In this document: one piece after another, positions 1 through 7,901 of the stretch
Layout of the letters: every line of letters starts with the position of its first letter
How positions within the stretch are numbered: the stretch's first letter is position 1
DNA from: Nonomuraea indica
Lineage (GTDB): Bacteria > Actinomycetota > Actinomycetes > Streptosporangiales > Streptosporangiaceae
Direction: 5' to 3'
Length of the DNA: 64,000 bases
NCBI RefSeq assembly: GCF_002850745.1
Contig: NZ_KZ559471.1
Span: 161,081-225,080 of the forward strand
Made by a program: the position numbers and the translations under genes
The notes under the pieces: generated by a model
Seen by the model: only the letters and a program-made list of their open reading frames with translations
Database searches by the model: none
Told to the model about the DNA's origin: nothing

Positions 1-1020
1 GCCACCGCCGTACGGTCCGCCGGGTGCGCCGCCCGTCCCGCTGCCCGGCACGTGGAGGAGCGTCACGATGTCGCCCTCGTCGCGGGGGACCACGCCGTAG
101 GCGGGCGGCCTCTCGTCCGGGGACTGGCGGGCGAACGCCGACCGGCCGCGCGCGGCCTGGATGAGCCCTTCACGACTGATCACGCCGCCCGGCAGCGCGC
201 CGCGCCCGCCGAGCAGCAGGTCCCGGGCGGCGGCCAGACCGTAGCCGGTCGCCGTCGCCGCCGCCCGCTCCACCAGCTCCACGACTCCCGGCCCACCGGA
301 CGCGCCACCCGCACCAGCGAACGCGCCACCCGCACCAGCAGCGAACGCGCCGCTCGCGCCTCCCGCACCGCCGGACGGGCCTCCCGCACCGCCGGACGGG
401 CCGCCGGACGGGCCGCCGGACGGGCCGCCGGACGGGCCGCCGGACGGGCCTGCTGTGCCGCCGGTGAGTGATGCGGCCAGGCTGCGGGCCAGGGAGGCCC
501 ACGCCGCCACGTCGTTGCCGGGTGGTGAGAGGTGGCCGCGGACGGCGTCGGCCAGCCCGCGCTCCGACAGCAGCGCCACCCCGTCGGCCCCGACGACCAC
601 GGTCCGCGGGTGCAGCGAGCCGTGCGTGACGCCCGCCGCGTGCAGCGCCAGCAGCGTATGCGCCGTGTCCACCAGCACCGCCACCGCGCCGCCCGCGTCC
701 AGCCGGGCCGCGGCCAGCAGGTCGGCCAGGGTGGGGCTGACCGCCTGGGCGGTGAGCAGCCACACCTGCTCACCGGCCGCGACCACGTCGGCCACCAGTA
801 TCAGGCCGCCGGTCCCGCCGGCCACCAGCCGCTGGTCGGCCAGCACGGCCGCCACGACCCGTTCGCGCACGCCGGGCAGCCCGATCACCCGCGGATCGAA
901 CAGCAGCGCCCCGGCCCTGCGGCCGTCGGGCGAGATCGCGTCGATCCAGTTGCCCAGCTCGGTGTGCCAGGTGTGCTGGGTGAGCCGGAAGCCGGCGATT
1001 CCGTCCCTCGTGTTCTCCAT
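1..1020 (-). CDS. Kinase-like protein lacking catalytic residues (pseudokinase candidate), partial at left edge
   Basis: The frame is open from ATG 1020 to the window edge, giving 340 codons; the C-terminus is missing. Residues about 1-180 resemble a protein-kinase fold. The segment HGSLHPRTVVVG sits where a kinase has HRDxKPxN, so the catalytic Asp is absent, and LLSERGLAD stands where DFG is expected. No Gly-rich loop or VAIK-type Lys is visible. A Gly/Pro/Ser/Ala linker with a GGPS repeat follows, then another segment of unknown fold. It lies 21 bp after the kinase gene ending at 1042, so it is probably the third gene of a kinase operon and a non-catalytic partner. Kinase ancestry is inferred from weak motifs. 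Confidence 0.7.
   Translation of the reverse strand, partial: MENTRDGIAGFRLTQHTWHTELGNWIDAISPDGRRAGALLFDPRVIGLPGVRERVVAAVLADQRLVAGGTGGLILVADVVAAGEQVWLLTAQAVSPTLADLLAAARLDAGGAVAVLVDTAHTLLALHAAGVTHGSLHPRTVVVGADGVALLSERGLADAVRGHLSPPGNDVAAWASLARSLAASLTGGTAGPSGGPSGGPSGGPSGGPSGGAGGPSGGAGGASGAFAAGAGGAFAGAGGASGGPGVVELVERAAATATGYGLAAARDLLLGGRGALPGGVISREGLIQAARGRSAFARQSPDERPPAYGVVPRDEGDIVTLLHVPGSGTGGAPGGPYGGG
391..450. repeat. 12-bp tandem repeat encoding a GGPS linker
   Basis: Five near-identical 12-bp units (plus strand GCCGGACGGGCC-like). On the minus strand they encode Gly-Gly-Pro-Ser repeats in the linker of the pseudokinase-like gene. The unit length keeps the frame, so copy number could vary without disrupting the protein. 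Confidence 0.8.
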
Positions 1021-1041
1021 CGCCGTCGCTCCCCGGTGCCG

Positions 1042-2745
1042 CTAGCGCTTCCTCCGATGCCGCCCTGCCACGCGGCGCTTCACCGCCAGTGTGACGGGCA
1101 CCGTGCCGGACGTCACCAGCCCGGCCGCGAGCAGCGTGGCCGCGGCCGTCCCGGTGGACTCGGGGACCGGGGTCGCGCCGTCGGACCCGGTCGCCCTGGG
1201 CGTGCCCGACCCGCCGTCCCCGCCGCCGTCACCGCTCGTCGGCGTGCCGGCCGTACCCGACGGGGTGGCCGCGGGGGAGGAGGCGGGAGGCGAGGAGGCG
1301 GAGGGACGGGCGGTGGTGGGCGAGGCCGACGGGACGGGCGACCGCGTCGCCCGCGTGGTGGGCGGGTCGTCGACCGTGCCGGTGATCTCCGGGTCGGGCG
1401 ACTCGCTGGGCGTCGGCCTGCCGGTGGACCTGACCGGGGTGGGCGTCGGCCGCCGCGACGGTGACGTCGACGCCTTCGGCGTGGGGCTCTTCGTCGTGGC
1501 GACCGGGACGGCGGCCGACGTCGTGGGCCGCGTCACCGGTTCGTCGGACGTCGATGCGGTGGGCGACGCCGTGGGCTCCTCGGTCTCCTCCGGGACGTCG
1601 TCGGCCGGTTCGTCGGTGGGTTCGTCAGTGGTGTCGTCGGCGGGTTCGAGCGTCGCGGGCTCGGCCGTGGTCGGCGTCACCTCCGAGCTCTGCGCGCGCA
1701 GCGCCGCGTCGTCGTCGAAGGCGTTCACCGCGACCATCGTCACGCCCACCAGCAGGCCGACACAGACCGCACCGATGAGGATCTTCGTGGAGAGCTTGGC
1801 GAGCAGCCCGGACGGCTGGTCGAACGTGGTCTCGGCGAGCGAGGTCCGCGTCTCCGCCGGCACGTCCGGCTTGTTGGGGAACAGCAGGGCGAGCAGGCCG
1901 GCGAGCCGCGCCAGGCGGCGGCGCCCGCGCTCCTCCCAGTCGGGCCCGTACGCCTCGGCGGCGATCGCCTCCAGTTCGGTGAGGAACGCCTCGGCCGACG
2001 GCGGCCGCTCGGCGGCGTTCTTGGCCAGGCCGCGTTCGACCAGGCCACGAAGCGGCTCGGGCACCTCCTCGACCGGAGGCTGCACACTCTGGTGCTGCCG
2101 GGCGAGCGCGGCGAGGTTGGACGCCCGGAACGGCCGCGCGCCGGTGAGGCACTCGAAGAACACGACCGTGGCGGCGTAGACGTCTGTGGCGGGCGCCGCG
2201 GCGGCTCCCGACCACTGTTCCGGCGCCATGTACGGCGGGGTGCCCGCGGCGCTGCCGCCTTCACCGGTGCGGACGGCGATGCCGAAGTCGACGAGTTTGC
2301 TGGCGCCGTCGCCCTGGACGACGACGTTCTCGGGCTTGAAGTCTCGGTGCACCACGCCGATCGCGTGCGCGGCCGCCAGGCCCTTCAGCGAGCCCTTGAG
2401 CACGGTCAGCGCGGCCTCCGCCCCGGTGGGCCCCTCCGACCGGAGGATCTGGCGCAGCGAAACCCCGTTGACGAGCTCCATGACGATCGCGGCGCCGGAC
2501 CCGGTCTCGACGTAGTCGATCAGCCGGGCGTTGTACGGGCTGCGCAGGGTGGCGAGCAGCCGGGCCTCGTGCCGGAACCGGGCGACGAAGCCCACGTCGT
2601 ACCTGAGCTGGTCGGCCAGGTACTTGACGGCGACCTCGGCGCCGTCGTGGTCACGCCTCGCCAGGACCACCCGGCCGGCGGAACCGCTCCCGAGCTCGCG
2701 GACGGCGCTGTACCCAGGGACCTCCCACTGCTCATCACCGTGCAT
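1042..2745 (-). CDS. Transmembrane Ser/Thr protein kinase
   Basis: 567 residues. The kinase domain spans about 10-265: Gly-rich loop GSGSAGRVV at 19-27, catalytic Lys41, HRDFKPEN at 133-140, DFG at 153-155 and APE at 174-176. All catalytic residues are present, so it should phosphorylate Ser/Thr. A juxtamembrane Arg-rich segment is followed by one membrane span (about 321-342), then a long Pro/Thr/Ser-rich outer region. The C-terminus has a second weakly hydrophobic stretch ending in a basic tail, perhaps a re-entry or anchor. ATG 2745 is chosen because GAGGAG lies 7-8 bases upstream and the kinase fold begins soon after. It follows a second kinase gene by 112 bp and precedes the pseudokinase by 21 bp. 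Confidence 0.93.
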   Translation of the reverse strand: MHGDEQWEVPGYSAVRELGSGSAGRVVLARRDHDGAEVAVKYLADQLRYDVGFVARFRHEARLLATLRSPYNARLIDYVETGSGAAIVMELVNGVSLRQILRSEGPTGAEAALTVLKGSLKGLAAAHAIGVVHRDFKPENVVVQGDGASKLVDFGIAVRTGEGGSAAGTPPYMAPEQWSGAAAAPATDVYAATVVFFECLTGARPFRASNLAALARQHQSVQPPVEEVPEPLRGLVERGLAKNAAERPPSAEAFLTELEAIAAEAYGPDWEERGRRRLARLAGLLALLFPNKPDVPAETRTSLAETTFDQPSGLLAKLSTKILIGAVCVGLLVGVTMVAVNAFDDDAALRAQSSEVTPTTAEPATLEPADDTTDEPTDEPADDVPEETEEPTASPTASTSDEPVTRPTTSAAVPVATTKSPTPKASTSPSRRPTPTPVRSTGRPTPSESPDPEITGTVDDPPTTRATRSPVPSASPTTARPSASSPPASSPAATPSGTAGTPTSGDGGGDGGSGTPRATGSDGATPVPESTGTAAATLLAAGLVTSGTVPVTLAVKRRVAGRHRRKR

Positions 2746-2857
2746 AACGGTCTCCTCTGGAGTCTTCTGGGCCCCCACCCAAAACAAACGCACCGTAGCT
2801 TAACCAGAAAGGACCGCTATCCGCCCATTAGTAGATGAATCAGGTTGAAATCGCAGG

Positions 2858-5422
2858 TCAACGGACTGTGCCGGTTCCCGCCGCCGGGGTCTCCTTCGTA
2901 CGTCCGTCCTGCGGGCGTGGCTCCGCCGGCTCGCCGTCCCCGGGCTGCTCCTCCGGCGGAGGCTCCGACGGCGGGCAGGCGGCGGTCCGTCCCGATCTCA
3001 CGGCGGCGCCGTTGCCCGCCGCCGGGTCGGTGACCGCCCGCACCCGCCAGGTCGCGCCGCACGGCACCTCGCCGAACGCGTGAGCGATCGTCCTCGTGTA
3101 GGAGGCGCCGCCCGACAGGCTGAGCCGTTCGGTACGCGACAGCTCGCCCACGGTGAACGAGACGGTGAGTCCCACCGGCTGCTCGTTGACCGTGTTCACC
3201 ACGACGACCGCGGTGGCGGTGCCGGGCTCGGCCATCGCCGCCCGCACGATCGACACGCGCTGGACGCCCGGCGGGCAGCTCACCCGGGTGCGGGCCGTGG
3301 CCTGCCGGTCCCCGGCCGTCACCAGCACCGTGAGCGTGGCGCCGCACGGGCGGCTGCGGAAGGCGTGGCCGAGCGACCGGCTGTAGGAGGTGCTGCCGGA
3401 CAGCGTCGCCTCCCTGGTGGCGACCGTGTCGCCGTTCACCGCGAACCTGGCCCGCACGGGCACCGCCGCCGTGCCGCTGGTCGCCACCCGGATCCGCGCG
3501 GTGGCCGACCGGCCCGGCCCGTGGGCCATGGCGAGCGCGACCCGCAGGTTCGTGACCGTGGTGGGGCAGGGCGGCACGGCCAGCGTGGCCGTCCCGGCGC
3601 CGCCGGGTGCGGCGGGGGTCGTGGCGACGGTGAGGGTGACCGTCCGGCCGCAGGTCCGCCGGCCGAGGTCGTGGCTGAGGGTGCGGGTGTAGGAGGTGTC
3701 GCCGCTCAGGGACGAGCGCTGGGTGTCGACGACGACGCCGCCGACCGCCCACGTGGCGGTGACGGCGATGGGGGCGGTGCCGGTGGCCCGGACGGTGACC
3801 GTGGCGGCGGCGACGGCCTCGGCGTTCACCGTGAGGGACCCGACGCCGATGGCGGCCACCGCCGTGCCCGGCGTCGGCGTCGCCGTCGGGGTCAGTGTCG
3901 GGGTGGGCGTCGGGGTGGGCGTCGGTGTCGGTGTCGGTGTCGGGGTGGGCGTCGGGGTCCGGGTGGGTGTCGGGGTGGGAGTGGGAGTCCGCGTGGCCGT
4001 GCGGGTCGGCGTGGGGGTCGGCGTGGGGCTGCCGGTCCTCGTCGGGGTGCCCGTGGTCGGGCGGATCGTCTGCGGGGTGGTGGGGGAGACGCTCGGCCGA
4101 GGAGTGTCCGTCCGCGTCCCGGGCGTCCCCGACGTCCGTGGCGGCGTCGGCTGCGGCGGCGTCGTGCGCGGGCCGCCGGTCTCGGGCCCGCGCGGCTCCG
4201 GGCCTTCGGTCTCCGGGCCGCCGGTGCCCGGAACGGACGGCAGGACGCCGGGTGACGGGTCGCCGGTCACGCTGCCGGACGGCGGCGTGACCGGCTCCGG
4301 CGAGCCGCTGTCGCCCGGATCGGGCAGAGGGCCCGGGGAGCCGAGCTGGGCCGGGCCCGGCTGCGACGGCGCGGCGGCCACGTCGAAGGACTTCGGCCCC
4401 TGCGTCCGCCCGGACAGCACGGCCACCGCGGCGATGGTGACCACGGCGGCCAGCCCCGCGCCCATGCCGAGCCGTACCGCGTGGTTGCGCGCGCCACGCG
4501 CCGCCCCACGGAACACCGTCTGCGCCAGCGAGGTGGTCACCTCGGCGGGAGGCGGCTCCGGCGTGGGCAGCAGCATGGCGAGCAGCCCCACGAGCGCGGC
4601 CAGCCGCCGCCTGCCGCGCTCCTCCCAGTCGTCGCCGTAGGCGGCCCTGGCCGCCTCCTCCAGCTCGGTCACGAACACCTCGGCGCGGGCGGGCCGGTCG
4701 GCCGGGTCCTTGGCCAGGCCGCGCATGAGCAGCTCGCGGACCGCTTCGGGGGCGTCGTGCACCGGGACGGGCGCGTACACGTGCTGGTAGCCGAGCACGC
4801 TCGGCTCGGTGGACCGGTAGGGCCGGTGACCGGTCAGGCACTCGAAGAAGACCGCCGTCGCCGCGTACACGTCGGTCGCCGGCGAGGCGGGCGCGCCCGC
4901 CCACAGCTCCGGCGCCATGTACGGGGGCGTCCCCGCGGGAGTCGAGGCCGTGCCCTGGCGGACGGCGATGCCGAAGTCGACGAGCTTGCTGACGCCGTCA
5001 GGACGGACGATGACGTTCTCGGGCTTGTAGTCGCGGTGCACCAGGCCCGACGCGTGCGCCCTGGCGAGCCCGAGCAGCGAACCCTTGAGCACGACCAGTG
5101 CCGCCTCCGGCCCCGTCGTGCCGTTCTCGCGCAGCAGCGCGCGCAGCGAGACGCCGTTGACCAGCTCCATGACGATGGCCGCGCCCTCGGGCTCCTGCAC
5201 GTACTCCCACAGCGTCGCGATGTGCGGGTCGCGCAGCGTCATCAGCAGGCGGGCCTCCGCCTGGAACCGGTCCAGTGCCTCGGGGTCGTTCAGCAGCCGC
5301 GCGGACAGGTACTTGACCGCGACCCTGACACCTGTCTCGTCGTGCACCGCGAGGACGACCCGGCCCCCGGCACCCGCGCCGAGCTGCCTGACCTCGGTGT
5401 AACCCGGAGCGCTCCACTCCAT
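2858..5422 (-). CDS. Transmembrane Ser/Thr protein kinase with three extracytoplasmic beta-sandwich-like repeats
   Basis: 854 residues. An N-terminal kinase domain (about 8-262) has GAGAGGRVV, Lys37, HRDYKPEN at 129-136, DFG at 149-151 and APE at 170-172. One membrane span lies at about 317-337, then a Pro/Thr-rich stalk with a Thr-Pro run (466-515). Three homologous repeats follow at about 525-619, 624-716 and 721-816. Each has a core of the type SLSGxTSYTRTL and a Cys pair (591/619, 693/716, 788/816) that could form a disulphide. The outer part looks like a wall-spanning sensor or adhesion module. ATG 5422 has GGGAGG 6-7 bases upstream. It is the first gene of the kinase operon. The ligand is unknown. 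Confidence 0.93.
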   Translation of the reverse strand: MEWSAPGYTEVRQLGAGAGGRVVLAVHDETGVRVAVKYLSARLLNDPEALDRFQAEARLLMTLRDPHIATLWEYVQEPEGAAIVMELVNGVSLRALLRENGTTGPEAALVVLKGSLLGLARAHASGLVHRDYKPENVIVRPDGVSKLVDFGIAVRQGTASTPAGTPPYMAPELWAGAPASPATDVYAATAVFFECLTGHRPYRSTEPSVLGYQHVYAPVPVHDAPEAVRELLMRGLAKDPADRPARAEVFVTELEEAARAAYGDDWEERGRRRLAALVGLLAMLLPTPEPPPAEVTTSLAQTVFRGAARGARNHAVRLGMGAGLAAVVTIAAVAVLSGRTQGPKSFDVAAAPSQPGPAQLGSPGPLPDPGDSGSPEPVTPPSGSVTGDPSPGVLPSVPGTGGPETEGPEPRGPETGGPRTTPPQPTPPRTSGTPGTRTDTPRPSVSPTTPQTIRPTTGTPTRTGSPTPTPTPTRTATRTPTPTPTPTRTPTPTPTPTPTPTPTPTPTPTLTPTATPTPGTAVAAIGVGSLTVNAEAVAAATVTVRATGTAPIAVTATWAVGGVVVDTQRSSLSGDTSYTRTLSHDLGRRTCGRTVTLTVATTPAAPGGAGTATLAVPPCPTTVTNLRVALAMAHGPGRSATARIRVATSGTAAVPVRARFAVNGDTVATREATLSGSTSYSRSLGHAFRSRPCGATLTVLVTAGDRQATARTRVSCPPGVQRVSIVRAAMAEPGTATAVVVVNTVNEQPVGLTVSFTVGELSRTERLSLSGGASYTRTIAHAFGEVPCGATWRVRAVTDPAAGNGAAVRSGRTAACPPSEPPPEEQPGDGEPAEPRPQDGRTKETPAAGTGTVR
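3878..4027. repeat. Thr-Pro coding low-complexity tract
   Basis: A run of GGTGTCGG/GGGTGGGCGTC-type hexamer repeats encodes alternating Thr-Pro (kinase residues 466-515). This is a probable extended stalk between the membrane span and the outer repeats, and a likely site for slippage. Confidence 0.85.
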
Positions 5423-5507
5423 GCCTGCCTCCCATCAGGAGTCGGCCCACCTGATGAGACGCGTGATCTAGAGGGAAAGTTTGCCAGGTGGTTCCGGTCT
5501 CATGGAA

Positions 5508-6146
5508 CTACCGTCGGCCGCTGATGTGAACAGGTACGTCGATACCTTCTGGGAGCACCGGATCGGGCAGCGGAGCGCCCCACGAGGTCTCCAGCGGCAG
5601 CACCCCCGCCCAGACCGGCAGGGCGTAGTCCTCGGGCTCGTCGCTCGGCCCGCCGCGCCGGATCTTGACGGACGCCTCCTCCAGCGACAGGGCCAGGACG
5701 GCCGTGGCCGCCAGCTCCTTGCGTGACGGCGGCCGGGCGTGGTCCCACTGGCCGGGGGCGAGCTGCTCGGTCAGCGCCCGCAGTCCCGCGAGCCGTTCCT
5801 CCTCGTCCGTCACCAGTCTGGCCCGGCCGTAGACGATGGCCGAGCGGTAGTTCACGGAATGGTGGAAGACCGACCGGGCGAGCACGATCCCGTCCACGTG
5901 CGTGACCGTGACGCACACCTCCGTGCCGTCGCCGGCGCGCAGCGAGCGCGCTCCGGTGGAGCCGTGCAGGTAGAGGGTCTCGCCGATGCGGCCGTATCCG
6001 GTCGGCACCACCATCGGGTATCCGTCGACCACCACGCCCAGGTGGCAGAACAGGCCGGTGTCGAGCACCTCGTACAGGTCGCTCCGGCCGGTACTGCCGC
6101 GCTGCTTCTCGCGACCGAGCGTGGTGCGGGATGTGGTGGAGAGCAT
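5508..6146 (-). CDS. Pyridoxamine 5'-phosphate oxidase-like (PPOX-fold) flavin-binding protein
   Basis: 212 residues. The pattern (LYEVLDTGLFCHLGVV, then GYPMVVPTGYGRIGETLYLHGS, then CVTVTHVDGIVLARSVFHHSVNYRSAIVYG) is that of the split-barrel FMN-binding PPOX family found beside MocR genes. Members bind FMN or related cofactors; the exact reaction cannot be read. It starts at ATG 6146 and is divergent from the MocR gene across 72 bp that hold a palindrome. In known MocR/PPOX pairs the regulator controls the oxidase gene, often in response to pyridoxal phosphate, so a role in vitamin B6 or amine metabolism is inferred. Confidence 0.85.
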   Translation of the reverse strand: MLSTTSRTTLGREKQRGSTGRSDLYEVLDTGLFCHLGVVVDGYPMVVPTGYGRIGETLYLHGSTGARSLRAGDGTEVCVTVTHVDGIVLARSVFHHSVNYRSAIVYGRARLVTDEEERLAGLRALTEQLAPGQWDHARPPSRKELAATAVLALSLEEASVKIRRGGPSDEPEDYALPVWAGVLPLETSWGAPLPDPVLPEGIDVPVHISGRR

Positions 6147-6166
6147 GCGTTCGACGCTAGCCGCGA

Positions 6167-6191
6167 AGTGGACCTATCCTGTAGGGCCACT
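6167..6191. promoter_or_regulatory. Candidate MocR operator (25-bp imperfect palindrome)
   Basis: The arms AGTGGACC and GGGCCACT surround a 9-bp centre, with one mismatch between the arms. The site lies between the divergent PPOX-like gene (start 6146) and the MocR gene (start 6219), so one bound regulator could act on both promoters. Confidence 0.55.
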
Positions 6192-6218
6192 ATCGAGCGC
6201 TTCTTGGAGACCACTTTC

Positions 6219-7892
6219 GTGCGCAGCCTCGTCGATCTGCCCGTAGCCCTGGACCGGGGAGCGGCCACGCCGCTGTCGGCCCAGCTCGCCGACTGGCTGC
6301 GGCGGGCCATGCTGGCGGGCACGCTCGCGCCGGGGGAGCGGCTTCCGTCGTCGCGCGGGCTCGCCGCGCAGCTCGGGGTCAGCAGGACCGTGATCACGGA
6401 GGCGTTCCAGCAGCTGTACGCCGAGGGGTGGCTGGAGGGGCGCCACGGCTCGGGCACGTTCGTCGCCCCCGCCGAGACGCCCCGCCGCCCCGCCCCGGCG
6501 GGCACGACCGGTCTGGGCCCGCCGGGTCGCGCGACGACCGGCCCGGGCGGCGGCTGGGGCGCCGGCCGGGGTGGCGGCGAGGGCGGCCCGAGCGTGCCGG
6601 AGCGGGGAGGCGCCGCGCCGGCCGAGGTCCCGGACCCCGCGACCGCGCACGGCGCGTCGGCGATCCCGAACGGCACGGCCTCCGGCGGCCCCCAGCGCAA
6701 CGCCGTGCTGTCCCCTGGACCCCGGGCCGGCCGGAACGGCATGACCTCCCACGGACCCCAGGTCCGGAACGGCACGGCGTCCCACGGGCCCCAGGCCCGG
6801 AACGGCACGGCGTCCGGTGGTTCCCCGGTGGACCTGCGGCCCGGACATCCCTGGGTGCGCGACTACGACGAGCCCGCCTGGCGGCGCGCCTGGCGCAGGG
6901 CCGCCGACCTGCCCCCCGGAGGCGACCCGGACCCGTACGGCCTGCCCCACCTCAGGCGACTGCTGGCCGACCACCTGAGGCGCACCAGGGCCGTGACCGT
7001 CGGCCCGGAGAACATCCTCGTCACCCGCGGCACCGGCAACGGCCTCGACCTGTGCGCCCTGGCCCTGCTCGCCGGCGGCGGCCGGGCGGGAGTGGAGGAG
7101 CCCGGCTACCGGGTGGCCCGCGCGGTGTTCGCGGCCAGGGGCGCCGAGATCGTGCCCTGCCCGGTCGACGAGGACGGCGTGGTCGTCGACGGCCTCCCCG
7201 CCGATCTCGGTCTGCTCTACACCACCCCGGCCCACCAGTTCCCGCTCGGCGCGCGCCTGCCGATCCCGCGCCGCGAACGCCTGCTGACTTGGGCGCGTGC
7301 CACCGGCGCGATGGTCGTCGAGGACGACTACGACGCCGAGTTCCGCTACGACGTCGCGCCGCTGCCCGCCCTCTTCGGGCTGGACCCGTCGCGCGTCGTG
7401 CTGCTCGGCACCCTGTCGAAGACGCTGGCTCCGGACGTGGGGCTCGGCTGGCTGGTCGGCACCGAGGAGCTGGTGCACCGGGTCGCGGTCCTGCGGGACG
7501 AGCTGGGCGACCGGACCAGCGGGCCGGTCCAGCAGGCCGTCGCCACCCTGCTGGAGCGCGGCGACCTCGACCGTCACCTGCGCCGCATGCGGCTGGAGTA
7601 CGCCCGCCGCCGGGCGACGGTCGTCGAGTCGCTGGGCGGCGTGTGCCGGCTGCGCGGCGACACGGCCGGGCTGCACGTCCTCGCCGAGCTCCCGGCGGAC
7701 GCGGTCGCGCCGCTCGTCGCCGCCGCCCGCGAGGAGGGCGTCCTGCTCGACTCCACCGACCGCCACCACCACGGGCCGACGCGGGTGCACGGCCTCGTCA
7801 TCGGGTACGGCTCCGCCTCGCTGCCGGAGGTGCGCCGCGGGTGCGCGATCCTCGCCCGGCTCATTGCGCAGCGAACCCGAGCGGCGTTCTAA
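6219..7892 (+). CDS. MocR-family transcription regulator (GntR wHTH plus aminotransferase-like domain)
   Basis: 557 residues from GTG 6219, which has a GGAG about 10 bases upstream; a longer in-frame extension lacks a good ribosome site. Residues 16-83 form a GntR winged helix (LPSSRGLAAQLGVSRTV, then GRHGSGTFV). An unusually long linker of about 120 residues contains an RNGTASHGPQ-type repeat. From about 205 a fold-type I aminotransferase domain follows, with the PLP Lys in TLSKT at residue 401. MocR proteins use PLP as effector or prosthetic group. It is divergent from a PPOX-like gene and only 9 bp before the APH-fold gene. Linker length is the main departure from ordinary family members (about 450-500 residues). 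Confidence 0.92.
   Translation: MRSLVDLPVALDRGAATPLSAQLADWLRRAMLAGTLAPGERLPSSRGLAAQLGVSRTVITEAFQQLYAEGWLEGRHGSGTFVAPAETPRRPAPAGTTGLGPPGRATTGPGGGWGAGRGGGEGGPSVPERGGAAPAEVPDPATAHGASAIPNGTASGGPQRNAVLSPGPRAGRNGMTSHGPQVRNGTASHGPQARNGTASGGSPVDLRPGHPWVRDYDEPAWRRAWRRAADLPPGGDPDPYGLPHLRRLLADHLRRTRAVTVGPENILVTRGTGNGLDLCALALLAGGGRAGVEEPGYRVARAVFAARGAEIVPCPVDEDGVVVDGLPADLGLLYTTPAHQFPLGARLPIPRRERLLTWARATGAMVVEDDYDAEFRYDVAPLPALFGLDPSRVVLLGTLSKTLAPDVGLGWLVGTEELVHRVAVLRDELGDRTSGPVQQAVATLLERGDLDRHLRRMRLEYARRRATVVESLGGVCRLRGDTAGLHVLAELPADAVAPLVAAAREEGVLLDSTDRHHHGPTRVHGLVIGYGSASLPEVRRGCAILARLIAQRTRAAF
6731..6820. repeat. 33-bp tandem repeat in the MocR linker
   Basis: Two full 33-bp units and a partial third, each starting CCGGAACGGCA, encode RNGMTSHGPQV, RNGTASHGPQA and RNGTASGG. 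A more diverged copy may precede them near 6668. The repeat is in frame and confined to the flexible link between DNA-binding and PLP domains. Confidence 0.85.
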
Positions 7893-7901
7893 TGTGGTCC
7901 C

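Noticed and set aside
3878..4027. Regular repeat tract considered as a CRISPR-like array
   Set aside because: Units are about 6 bp with no spacers; the tract codes for Thr-Pro in the kinase stalk.
2817..4904. Long minus-strand frame of about 695 codons inside the second kinase gene
   Set aside because: It is the shifted frame of the kinase gene 2858-5422; its product is Arg/Ala/Gly/His-rich without domains. High GC makes long antisense and shifted frames common here.
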